Positions 24,737 to 31,549 of a stretch of DNA of 43,514 bases are shown in pieces (positions within the stretch are counted from its first letter, which is position 1; each line of letters starts with the position of its first letter). The DNA is from VGJW01 sp035286125 (GTDB lineage Bacteria > Cyanobacteriota > Sericytochromatia > S15B-MN24 > VGJW01): contig JAYKIS010000080.1 in the NCBI GenBank assembly GCA_035286125.1, positions 1 through 43,514 of the forward strand, read 5' to 3'. The notes under the pieces are model-generated. The model was not told the DNA's origin. It searched no databases and worked only from the letters and a program-made list of their open reading frames with translations. Made by a program: the position numbers and the translations under genes.

Positions 24737-26064
24737 CGACACCCGAATTCACCATCGCCGGGGCCGGCCTTGCCGGGGCCCTGCTGGCCCTGACATTGGG
24801 TCGCCGCGGCCATCGGGTGCGGGTGCTCGAGCGTCGCCCGGACCCACGCAAGGTGCCGCAGCCTCCGGGCCGCTCCATCAACATGGCGCTCTCTACCCGT
24901 GGCCGTCACGCCCTCGCATGTGTGGGCCTGGAAGACAGGGTCCTGGAGAAGGCTCTGCCCATGCGGGGCAGGATGATCCACGGCCAGGACGAATCGCTCG
25001 AGTTGCAACCCTACGGCATTCATCCGGAGGACGTCATCCTGTCGATCGGGCGCGCCGACCTGAATCTGCTGCTGGTCGAGGAGGCCGAGCGGTGTCCGAA
25101 CGTCGAAGTGCTCTTCGATCAGGGCGTGGACGGCTTTGATGCGGCGACACGCACCCTGACGTGGTCCCGGGCCGACGGAACGCGCGGAGAAGAGGCCTTC
25201 GTGACCTTGTTCGGCACGGACGGAGCCTTTTCGGCGGTTCGTCGTCAGATGCAGCGACGGGATCGCTTCGACTACCAGCAGCAGTTCATCGACTGGGGCT
25301 ACAAGGAAATTTCCTTTCCGGCGCGACCGGACGGTGCCTTCGCCATGGAACCCGGGGCCCTCCATATCTGGCCGCGTGGCAACCACATGCTCATCGGCCT
25401 GCCGAATCCGGACGGCAGCTTCACGGGCACGCTCTTCCTGCCCTTCGAGGGTGCCGAGAGCTTCGCCAATCTCGAATCCGTCGAGGACGCGCGGGAGTTC
25501 TTCAGGACCTGGTTCCCGGATGCACTGCCCCTGCTTCCCGACTTTGACCAATCGTGGCGCGAGAACCCGGTTCGTTCCCTGGTCCTGGTGCAATGCGATC
25601 CGTGGGTCATCGACGATGCGGTGGCCTTGGTGGGCGACGCGGCGCATGCCGTTGTGCCCTTCTATGGCCAAGGCATGAATGCCTCATTCGAGGATGTCGT
25701 GGTGCTTGCCGAGGAGCTCGCCATGGCGCCGGACGATCGTCGCCTCGCCCTGTCACGCTATGCCGCACGACGCAAGCCGCACACGGACGCACTCGCCGAA
25801 CTCGCCATGCGCAACTTCGTGGAGATGCGCGATTCCGTCGCAAAGCGAAGCTACAAGTGGCGTCACGCCCTTGACCAGCAGTTGCAACGGTGGCTGCCTG
25901 ACCAGTGGATGTCGCTGTACCACATGGTGACATTCACGCGCCTTCCGTACGGTGAGGCCAAGGCACGCGCCGAACGCCAGGACCGGTTGGTCCGCGCAGC
26001 GGCGATGGGCCTTGGGGCCGGACTCCTCTGGATGCTTGCCCGCAGGCCCTCGGAAGATCAATAG
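24733..26064 (+). CDS. kmo: kynurenine 3-monooxygenase
   Basis: The protein has 443 residues and is an FAD-dependent aromatic hydroxylase. The N-terminal dinucleotide motif is IAGAGLAGALLALTLGRRGH, followed by PGRSINMALSTRG, typical of KMO. The second FAD motif is ALVGDAAHAVVPFYGQGMNA. The last 20 residues (RAAAMGLGAGLLWMLARRP) are hydrophobic and recall the C-terminal membrane contact of KMOs. It adds a hydroxyl to kynurenine using NADPH and O2. It is the last gene of the run; a hairpin with a T-rich tail begins directly after the stop codon. Confidence 0.96.
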   Translation: MTTPEFTIAGAGLAGALLALTLGRRGHRVRVLERRPDPRKVPQPPGRSINMALSTRGRHALACVGLEDRVLEKALPMRGRMIHGQDESLELQPYGIHPEDVILSIGRADLNLLLVEEAERCPNVEVLFDQGVDGFDAATRTLTWSRADGTRGEEAFVTLFGTDGAFSAVRRQMQRRDRFDYQQQFIDWGYKEISFPARPDGAFAMEPGALHIWPRGNHMLIGLPNPDGSFTGTLFLPFEGAESFANLESVEDAREFFRTWFPDALPLLPDFDQSWRENPVRSLVLVQCDPWVIDDAVALVGDAAHAVVPFYGQGMNASFEDVVVLAEELAMAPDDRRLALSRYAARRKPHTDALAELAMRNFVEMRDSVAKRSYKWRHALDQQLQRWLPDQWMSLYHMVTFTRLPYGEAKARAERQDRLVRAAAMGLGAGLLWMLARRPSEDQ

Positions 26065-26095
26065 GTGCGCCGACCGGCGCACATCCTTTCTGGTT
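26065..26095 (+). terminator. intrinsic terminator of the kynurenine operon
   Basis: GTGCGCC-GACC-GGCGCAC (26065-26082) is a perfect seven-pair stem with a four-base loop, starting at the base after the kmo stop. The T-rich stretch ATCCTTTCTGGTTT follows. Confidence 0.75.
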
Positions 26096-26129
26096 TGTGA
26101 CGACGTACCAGGCAAGCTCCCAACGAAAT

Positions 26130-26170
26130 AACGGGCCTCGCTCATCTCTGGTGGATGAGCAAGGCCCGTT
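26130..26170 (-). terminator. hairpin terminator of rpsR
   Basis: Arms 26130-26146 and 26154-26170 pair over 17 positions with one mismatch and a seven-base loop. On the minus strand it ends with ATTTCGTT, so it most likely stops transcription of rpmG-rpsR. It may also back up termination of the kynurenine operon. Confidence 0.75.
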
Positions 26171-26185
26171 GTCCGTGAAACGGGA

Positions 26186-26428
26186 CTACCGCTTCTGATA
26201 AGGCAGCAGGGCGATTTCACGCGCACGGCCGATGGCGACCGTCAGGATGCGCTGGTACTTGGCGCTGACGCCCGTCACCCGGCGGGGCAGGATCTTCCCG
26301 TCCTCGGAAACGAAACGACGAAGGGTCATCACGTCCTTGTAGTCGATGACCTTGTCGACCTGTCCCGACAGGAAAGGACAGGGCTTGCGACGACGCTTGC
26401 GCTGACGCTTCTTGTTATCACCCGCCAT
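26186..26428 (-). CDS. rpsR: 30S ribosomal protein S18
   Basis: The protein has 80 residues. DYKDVMTLRRFVSEDGKILP followed by RRVTGVSAKYQRILTVAIGRAREIALLPY is the S18 core, and the N-terminus is strongly basic. It binds S6 and 16S rRNA in the small subunit platform. The ATG overlaps the rpmG stop by one base (TAATG). The rpmG-rpsR order is common in Cyanobacteria. Confidence 0.98.
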   Translation of the reverse strand: MAGDNKKRQRKRRRKPCPFLSGQVDKVIDYKDVMTLRRFVSEDGKILPRRVTGVSAKYQRILTVAIGRAREIALLPYQKR

Positions 26429-26589
26429 TACTTGGTCTCCTTGAACTCGACGTGGCGCTTCACGACCGGATCGTACTTCTTGAGCACGAGGCGGTCGGGA
26501 TCGTTCCGCTTGCTCTTGAAGGTCGTGTACTGGTAGGGGCTCTCCGTGCTGCGGAGCTTGATGATCACGCGATGACCGCTGGCTGCCAT
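26428..26589 (-). CDS. rpmG: 50S ribosomal protein L33
   Basis: The protein has 53 residues, reading MAASGHRVIIKLRSTESPYQ through YTTFKSKRNDPDRLVLKKYD to KRHVEFKETK. It is the L33 type without zinc-binding Cys pairs. AGGAG lies seven bases before the ATG. It is the first gene of the rpmG-rpsR pair and is divergent from rpmB. A CATTAT-like -10 box on the minus strand (26616-26621) may belong to its promoter. Confidence 0.97.
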   Translation of the reverse strand: MAASGHRVIIKLRSTESPYQYTTFKSKRNDPDRLVLKKYDPVVKRHVEFKETK

Positions 26590-26664
26590 GAAAGGACTCC
26601 TGGACAAGTGGGCTTCATAATGCCCTTAAAAGGACCAGATGGGCCGGGACCCGCGTCGCGGGAT

Positions 26665-26693
26665 TTGACGGAACGGCCCGGTCCATCTATCCT
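26665..26693 (+). promoter_or_regulatory. rpmB: sigma70-type promoter of rpmB
   Basis: TTGACG (26665-26670), a 17-base spacer and TATCCT (26688-26693) stand 64 bases before the rpmB start. Box quality and spacing are good for a housekeeping gene. Confidence 0.65.
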
Positions 26694-26756
26694 AGCACAG
26701 GTTGTTGGAAGCGTGTGGCTTCCTTGTTCCTTTTCTGAAAGCTGGAGAATTCGGTC

Positions 26757-26999
26757 GTGGCCCGCAAGTGCATGGTGTCCGGCAAGAAGCCCAATGTGGC
26801 GAACGCCGTCAGTCATTCCCACGTGAAGACCAAGCGCCGCCAGGAGCCCAACCTGCAGTGGAAGCGCTTCTTCCTCGAGGACGAGAACCGCTGGGTGCGC
26901 CTGCGCGTCTCGGCCAAGGTCATCAAGACCATCGGCCGCTACGGCCTGCGTGACGCCCTGAAGCGCTATGGTGCCTCCGAGTCGCTGCTCAAGCCCTGA
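26757..26999 (+). CDS. rpmB: 50S ribosomal protein L28
   Basis: The protein has 80 residues with a GTG start and GGAG 12 bases upstream. MARKCMVSGKKPNVANAVSH, SHVKTKRRQEPNLQWKRFF and RWVRLRVSAKVIKTIGRYGL match L28; the AVSHSH...TKR...PNLQ pattern is close to that of cyanobacterial L28. It is transcribed alone and followed by a strong hairpin. Confidence 0.98.
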   Translation: MARKCMVSGKKPNVANAVSHSHVKTKRRQEPNLQWKRFFLEDENRWVRLRVSAKVIKTIGRYGLRDALKRYGASESLLKP

Positions 27000-27010
27000 C
27001 GTCCTGTCAA

Positions 27011-27047
27011 CGAAAGCCCCCCGGCCCCTGTGGTCAGGGGGCTTTCG
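27011..27047 (+). terminator. rpmB: intrinsic terminator of rpmB
   Basis: CGAAAGCCCCC (27011-27021) pairs perfectly with GGGGGCTTTCG (27037-27047), 11 pairs, beginning 12 bases after the stop codon. The stem itself supplies the A-run and T-run. Confidence 0.8.
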
Positions 27048-27191
27048 TCATGAGACAACCTGCGACCTCGCCCAACCTAGACTCGCCTGCCCCCGAGACG
27101 ATGGCGCCACGCCCCCGACTGCTGCCCCTGGCCAGCATTCCGTTACAAAGTCCGACCCAAGTTTGCGGTTTGTATCGTTTTCGTAGAGCTA

Positions 27192-27221
27192 TTGACCAAC
27201 TCGCGTCCAAGGCCGTAAGGT
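27192..27221 (+). promoter_or_regulatory. promoter of structured RNA A
   Basis: TTGACC (27192-27197) and TAAGGT (27216-27221) with an 18-base spacer. The -10 box is weaker than in copy B, so copy A may be expressed less. Confidence 0.5.
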
Positions 27222-27224
27222 AGG

Positions 27225-27307
27225 TACAGAACGGTTCGCCGTTCGGGAGTCCGGGAAGCGCTGACCGGGTCGGGACAGGTTGTCAGCACTTCCCGGATGT
27301 TCCTTTT
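27225..27307 (+). ncRNA. candidate small structured RNA A, about 80 nt
   Basis: The predicted transcript starts near TACAGA (27225). Hairpin 1 is GAACGG-TTCG-CCGTTC (27229-27244), with a stable UUCG loop. Hairpin 2 spans 27249-27298, with two 17-base arms (one C-A mismatch, one G-U) and a 16-base loop CGGGTCGGGACAGGTT. GTTCCTTTT follows, so hairpin 2 also acts as an intrinsic terminator. Compared with copy B, the third pair of hairpin 1 changes from A-U to G-C on both sides, which supports selection on structure. No known RNA family is recognised. Confidence 0.68.
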
Positions 27308-27421
27308 GGGGCTGGGCCCAGGGATGGTCGGGCACAAGCCTCCCGTGGGCGACTGGCCCCTGACCGCACGCCAAGCGGGGGAACCGTTGGCAAGTTTGCT
27401 TGGATATATTTTGTCTACCTA

Positions 27422-27450
27422 TTGACCAAGTAGCGTAGAAGGCCTATCTT
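27422..27450 (+). promoter_or_regulatory. promoter of structured RNA B
   Basis: TTGACC (27422-27427), a 17-base spacer and TATCTT (27445-27450), preceded by an A/T-rich segment. This is the strongest of the three related promoters. Confidence 0.65.
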
Positions 27451-27453
27451 ACT

Positions 27454-27534
27454 TACAGAGCGTTCGTCGCTCGGGTGTCCGGGAAGTGCTGGCCGGGTCG
27501 GGACAGGTTGTCAGCACTTCCCGGACATTTCTTT
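27454..27534 (+). ncRNA. candidate small structured RNA B, about 80 nt
   Basis: Hairpin 1 is GAGCG-TTCGT-CGCTC (27458-27472). Hairpin 2 spans 27477-27526, with 17 paired positions (one G-U) around the loop CGGGTCGGGACAGGTT, identical to that of copy A. ATTTCTTT follows as the terminator tail. Base changes against copy A mostly keep pairing, while the loop is unchanged, which points to a loop-binding partner. Confidence 0.7.
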
Positions 27535-27564
27535 GGGTCGGCTCGTCGAAACTCTGTCTACATG

Positions 27565-27646
27565 TTGACCCGATGTTGCCTCGGCACCTAGGATGGAATC
27601 GCAAGCGGACATGGTTGATCGGGTCGGGACCGCGCAGTCCGCTTGC
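27565..27646 (+). promoter_or_regulatory. promoter and hairpin leader of the transglutaminase-like/ABC operon (diverged copy C)
   Basis: TTGACC (27565-27570), an 18-base spacer and TAGGAT (27589-27594) form a promoter whose upstream GTCTACATGTTGACC resembles GTCTACCTATTGACC of copy B. Just downstream, GCAAGCGGAC (27601-27610) pairs perfectly with GTCCGCTTGC (27637-27646). The 26-base loop contains CGGGTCGGGAC (27620-27630), the same 11 bases found in the loops of RNAs A and B. The hairpin ends eight bases before the start codon of the next gene, so it could control its translation. Confidence 0.55.
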
Positions 27647-27654
27647 CGTCGGGG

Positions 27655-28383
27655 ATGGACGTGAGGTCGACAACTTCAAGCATCGACACCCGGTGGGATG
27701 CCCCCACTCCTTGGGTGGACAGCGGCCACGGCGCCATCCAGCGCCTGATGCGCCGGCTCGTGCCTGCTCCGGATGGGGCCGCAGCCGCTGCGTGTTACCG
27801 CTATGTCCGGGATGGCATTCCCTTCGGCTTCCCGGCCGAACGCCTGCACTACAGGGCTTCCGAGGTTCTCGCAGCCGGAGTGGCCGACGGCCTGGGCAAG
27901 TCCACGTTGCTGACGGCACTCTGGCGCGCGGCAGGCCAGGAGGCCAGGCAATATGTGGCGCGTTTGCCTGCCGCCTTCCTGTCAGGCCTCGTCTATCCGG
28001 GTCCGCACCTGGTCCATGCCGTCACGGAACTGCGCGTCTCCGGCGTCTGGTACCGGTTGGACAGCTACCTGCTGGACAGCCCCTTGCTGCTTCGCGTCCG
28101 CGAGGCGCTCGGCAGGGGACCGGGCAGTATCGGCTGGGGCCATGACGGCAGCGGCTGCACCGATTGGCACGGCACCGGGGACAGCCTGCTCGACGTTACC
28201 CGTCTGGTCCATCTGGACGGCCCTTTCGAGGACATCGGCACCTGGCTGGCCGCGGACCCTGCCCAGCTCCATGACCATCCGCTGCACGGACCGTCGTGGC
28301 GCGAGGTCCGCCTCGACGCCCAGCGACGTGTAGCCCAGTTGCGGGCCCGGCGCACCTTGCCCCTGCCCGGACAGGATCCGTGA
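27655..28383 (+). CDS. transglutaminase-like fold protein lacking the catalytic Cys
   Basis: The protein has about 242 residues. YRYVRDGIPFGF, ASEVLAAGVADGLGKSTLLT, ALWRAAGQEAR and LVHAVTELRVSGVWYRLDSY follow the pattern of small bacterial transglutaminase-like proteins. There the loop reads G-x-C-x-x-K-S-T-L-L, but here Gly (residue 79) stands where the Cys should be. The His (121) and Asp (136) positions are kept, so it is probably not an active thiol enzyme. Start choice is uncertain: ATG at 27655 or GTG at 27661. The stop overlaps the ATPase start (GTGA). It may be a regulatory or binding subunit for the ABC system; this is inference. Confidence 0.7.
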   Translation: MDVRSTTSSIDTRWDAPTPWVDSGHGAIQRLMRRLVPAPDGAAAAACYRYVRDGIPFGFPAERLHYRASEVLAAGVADGLGKSTLLTALWRAAGQEARQYVARLPAAFLSGLVYPGPHLVHAVTELRVSGVWYRLDSYLLDSPLLLRVREALGRGPGSIGWGHDGSGCTDWHGTGDSLLDVTRLVHLDGPFEDIGTWLAADPAQLHDHPLHGPSWREVRLDAQRRVAQLRARRTLPLPGQDP

Positions 28384-29054
28384 AACTCGTCGACGCGCGG
28401 GGCCTGGTCCGGATTCACGGGCGTGGCACCGCTGCCGAGCATCGCGCCCTCGATGGCGTCGACCTCTCGATGGAACCCGGAGAGTGGGTCGCCATCGTCG
28501 GGCCCAGCGGCAGCGGCAAAAGCTCGCTCCTCCACCTTGTGGCCCTGACGGACCGACCGGACGCCGGCGAAATTTCCGTGGCCGGACACCCGACACGCGG
28601 CCTCTCCGACGCAGCCTTGACCCGATTGCGCCGGGACCACCTCGGCCATTTGCATCAGGCCTTCCACCTTCTGCCCACGCTGGATGTCCTCGGCAATGTC
28701 CGGTTGCCCCTCGATCTTCAGGGCGTTCCGGATCGTGAAGCCGAACGTCGCGCTCGAGCCATGCTCGAGGAGGTGGGTCTCGAGCGCGAGACCACCCGGC
28801 ACCCCTCGGCACTGTCCGGCGGGCAGCAACAACGGGTCGCCCTGGCGCGCGCGCTCGTGCACGCACCAGCACTCGTCGTGGCGGACGAACCTACAGGCAA
28901 TCTCGACCGGGAAACAGGACGTACGGTGCTCAACCTGATCCGCCGCGCGATCGCTCATGCCGGCAGCGGCATCCTGATGGTGACCCACGATCCAGAGGTC
29001 GCGGCCGCTGCCGATCGCTGCCTCACGCTCGTGGATGGGCGATTCAGGCCTTGA
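28380..29054 (+). CDS. ABC transporter ATP-binding protein, LolD/MacB type
   Basis: The protein has 224 residues with a GTG start. Walker A is GPSGSGKSS (41-49), the Q-loop lies in LHQAFHLLPTLDVLGNV, the signature is LSGGQQQR (145-152), Walker B is LVVADEP (165-171), and the H-loop is in VTHDPE. The LLPTLDVLGNVRLPL stretch is typical of the LolD/MacB group, which works with FtsX-type permeases that act as mechanotransmitters rather than pumping solutes through a channel. It overlaps the permease gene by four bases (TTGA). Confidence 0.95.
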   Translation: MKLVDARGLVRIHGRGTAAEHRALDGVDLSMEPGEWVAIVGPSGSGKSSLLHLVALTDRPDAGEISVAGHPTRGLSDAALTRLRRDHLGHLHQAFHLLPTLDVLGNVRLPLDLQGVPDREAERRARAMLEEVGLERETTRHPSALSGGQQQRVALARALVHAPALVVADEPTGNLDRETGRTVLNLIRRAIAHAGSGILMVTHDPEVAAAADRCLTLVDGRFRP

Positions 29055-31549
29055 TCCGGCTTATCGAGGCCCTCGTCACCGGATGGTGGAAGCGTTCCCC
29101 GTGGGGACTTGTTCTGACCCTGGTGGGTGTCGCGCTCGGCAGCGGTGTTGCGCTTGCCGTCCATCTCGCCAGTCGTTCCGTCCATGAGGCCTTCATGGCA
29201 GGCATCGAGACCCTCGCGGGCCCCCCGGGCCATATCATCCGGGCTCCGGCGGGAGACCTCGACGAACGCTTGCTGCTGCGGCTGCAGCGCGACACGGCGG
29301 CAACGACCCCGCTCGTCCCGCTTGTCGAGGGCGAGTTGCGCACCCTGGGGGCAGAGGCCCAGGATCTGACGCTGACCGGGATTGACCTCGCCTGCCCCAT
29401 GGACGCCTGGGGTGAGATCAAGGGGCTCGGAGACCCCGACGACCTGTTCGCACCGGCCGCGGTCCTTTGGCCCGATGACAGGCGTCAGGACAAATTCCGT
29501 CCCGTGATGGCCGGTTCGCGTCACCTGCGCCTTCGCGTGGTTGGTCGTCTCCTGCCGAGGGGCCGGGGTCCTGTCCAGCCGCGGGTCCTCTGCGACATCG
29601 CCGAGGCGCAACGCCTTCTCGAGCGGCCGGGGCGCCTCGATCGCATCCTGGTGCTCGGCGAATTGCCGAAAGGTCTCGCCGAACGGGTACGCCAGGTCGG
29701 ACTCGTCCTCGAACCGGCGGGGTCCCGGGCGGTCGTCCTTGACCAGATGGCGCGGGCGTTCCGGTTCAATCTGTCGGCACTCAGCCTGGTCTCGGTCCTG
29801 CTCGGTACGGCGCTGACGCTCAATCTGCTGGGCCGATCGTTCGGCGCACGCCGAAGCACGATGGCCCGCATCCATGCCCTTGGAGGCTCGAGACGTGTCA
29901 TCGCCACGCTGCTGCTGGCGGAAGGTGCAGCCATCGGGTGTGTCGGCGGGTTCCTCGGCGTCGGCGTGGGCGTGTTCCTGGCCAGCAGCACCACCCAGGC
30001 GATCAGGCGAACGGTTTCGGCACTGTATGGCCGCACGGGACCGGCGTGGAGCCAACTCGAAACCCAGGACGTGGTCCTTGCGATCGCGAGTGCGACCATT
30101 TGCGGATGCCTGGCTGCCGCCGTGCCAGCCTGGCGGGCGCTCTCCATCGCCCCCTCGCTGACAGGCCAGGAGCATCCGCCGGAACGTCAGCCTCCCCCTT
30201 GGCCTCACGGTTGGACGTTCACAGGTTTCGTCCTTTTGCTGGCAGCCTTGGGAACGTCTGCCGTCGCTACGGTTTCGGGAACGGACCGCACGTGGACCAA
30301 CTTGCTGGCCCTTGCCTCGGCCACCCTGCTGGCCGCCGGCACGGCGGCCTTGGCACCGCTGGCGCTGCGGCTCATGGCCCCGATTCGAACCTCGCGGCGG
30401 TATCCCTGGATGCTGGTGCCCGCCCTGGCGGCTCGATCGCTGGCGCTCGGCTGGCGACGCCACGCCCTCGCCGTGGCCGCTATCATCCTCGCCTCGGGCA
30501 TGGTCCTCGGCATGGGGACGATGGTGGCCTCTTTCCGGGGGTCCGTCGCCCAGTGGGCGCAGCGCACCTTGTCGGCAGACCTCTTCCTCAGTTCACGCCA
30601 AGGCGAAGGGACACGCGAGGGTGGCACGCTGTCTCCCGCACTCGCAGGCCACATCGCCAGGCTGCCGGGCATCCGCTCCGTCGAGGCCACTTACGAGGTC
30701 CGGACCCAGTGGCGCCAGCGTCCCGTTACCCTCGCCGGCATGCCGATTCACGCACGTGCCGGACGCGGGGAAATGCCCCTGCTTCAGGGCCGGCTGCCCC
30801 GACGGCCCGACGAAGTCCTGGTGACGGAAGCGCTCTGGCGCCACCATCGGCTGGAGACAGGCATGCACCTTGACCTTCCTGCCGCCACGGGGAGTCTGGG
30901 CGTGACGGTGACTGGCGTGGTCCAGGACTATGCCAGCGACCAGGGGCAGATTTTCATGACCCATGAGGTCTTCTTCCGTGCCTATCCGGGCTGGCTTCGA
31001 CCGCGCAGCCTCGCCATCACGCTCGCTACCGGGGCCGATGCCGGAAACGCGAGGCGCGCGATGCTTCGCGCGCTGCCTGAGGCCGATGCCCTGGTCTGCC
31101 GGACCCCGGGCGAGCTACGCGGCGAAGTCCTGCGGATTTTCGACGAGACCTTTGCGCTCACGCGGGCCATCGAGGCCATCGGCCTGCTGGTGGCCCTGCT
31201 CGGACTCGCCTCCAGCCAGGCCAGCGCCCTTGCCGAGGAGCGGTCGCTGCTCGTGCAGTTCCGGTGGCTGGGCTTCTCGGCGGGCGATCTCGTCCGCTAT
31301 GCCCTCGGCCAGGCGTGGCTGGCCACGATGACAGGCACCCTGCTGGGCACGCTGCTCGGCCTGGGCCTCGCGCGATTGCTTGTGGACGTCCTGAACCCCG
31401 CGGCCTTCGGCTGGCACCTCCCCTTCACGCTCCAACCCCTGAGGATGGCCCTGATCCTGCTCGTCCTGCCCGCTGCAGGCATCCTTGCCAGCGTAGGGCC
31501 GGCCAGAGCCATCCGGCAGGCCACGGACCCGGGAGTCGTTCGCCCATGA
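29051..31549 (+). CDS. ABC transporter permease with two FtsX domains
   Basis: The protein has 832 residues with a TTG start. After one N-terminal helix (WGLVLTLVGVALGSGVALAVHL) comes a large periplasmic domain. The first FtsX-type helix bundle is LSLVSVLLGTALTLNLLG, IATLLLAEGAAIGCVGGFLG and VVLAIASATICGCLAAAVPA. More central helices and a second periplasmic domain follow, then a second FtsX bundle at the end (AIGLLVALLGLAS, TMTGTLLGTLLGLGLA, LILLVLPAAGILASVG). I count about ten membrane segments. Such long permeases accompany AttH/CrtC-like proteins (AttEFGH-type loci), as here. Cargo is unknown; lipids or lipoproteins are plausible. Confidence 0.92.
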   Translation: MIRLIEALVTGWWKRSPWGLVLTLVGVALGSGVALAVHLASRSVHEAFMAGIETLAGPPGHIIRAPAGDLDERLLLRLQRDTAATTPLVPLVEGELRTLGAEAQDLTLTGIDLACPMDAWGEIKGLGDPDDLFAPAAVLWPDDRRQDKFRPVMAGSRHLRLRVVGRLLPRGRGPVQPRVLCDIAEAQRLLERPGRLDRILVLGELPKGLAERVRQVGLVLEPAGSRAVVLDQMARAFRFNLSALSLVSVLLGTALTLNLLGRSFGARRSTMARIHALGGSRRVIATLLLAEGAAIGCVGGFLGVGVGVFLASSTTQAIRRTVSALYGRTGPAWSQLETQDVVLAIASATICGCLAAAVPAWRALSIAPSLTGQEHPPERQPPPWPHGWTFTGFVLLLAALGTSAVATVSGTDRTWTNLLALASATLLAAGTAALAPLALRLMAPIRTSRRYPWMLVPALAARSLALGWRRHALAVAAIILASGMVLGMGTMVASFRGSVAQWAQRTLSADLFLSSRQGEGTREGGTLSPALAGHIARLPGIRSVEATYEVRTQWRQRPVTLAGMPIHARAGRGEMPLLQGRLPRRPDEVLVTEALWRHHRLETGMHLDLPAATGSLGVTVTGVVQDYASDQGQIFMTHEVFFRAYPGWLRPRSLAITLATGADAGNARRAMLRALPEADALVCRTPGELRGEVLRIFDETFALTRAIEAIGLLVALLGLASSQASALAEERSLLVQFRWLGFSAGDLVRYALGQAWLATMTGTLLGTLLGLGLARLLVDVLNPAAFGWHLPFTLQPLRMALILLVLPAAGILASVGPARAIRQATDPGVVRP

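Larger units (their letters stand above)
27158..27307 (+). repeat. tandem promoter-sRNA repeat, copy A
   Basis: This 150-base unit is related to copy B (27391-27534). Both begin with CAAGTTTGC and share an upstream block ending in TATTGACCAA. Both then carry a -10-like box, TACAGA, a small hairpin and a long hairpin with a near-identical loop. No protein is evident in it. The two copies are separated by 83 bases without clear features. Together they fill most of the gene-free stretch 27048-27654. Confidence 0.75.
27391..27534 (+). repeat. tandem promoter-sRNA repeat, copy B
   Basis: This 144-base unit is related to copy A. It begins with CAAGTTTGC, then an A/T-rich stretch TGGATATATTTTG that could act as an UP element, then the promoter, RNA and terminator. 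It is the better conserved copy: its long hairpin has no mismatches. Confidence 0.75.

Noticed and set aside
26968..27186. A 72-residue plus-strand frame overlapping the rpmB end and terminator.
   Set aside because: No ribosome site, overlaps rpmB and its terminator, and the translation has no protein-like pattern.
27158..27534. Reading the two repeats as a CRISPR array or insertion sequence ends.
   Set aside because: Only two long imperfect copies with internal promoter and terminator structure, no regular spacers, no transposase and no terminal inverted repeats.
27443..27919. Minus-strand frames of 91-156 residues crossing the RNA repeats and the transglutaminase-like gene.
   Set aside because: They run through the covarying hairpins and a recognisable gene on the other strand, with no start signals.
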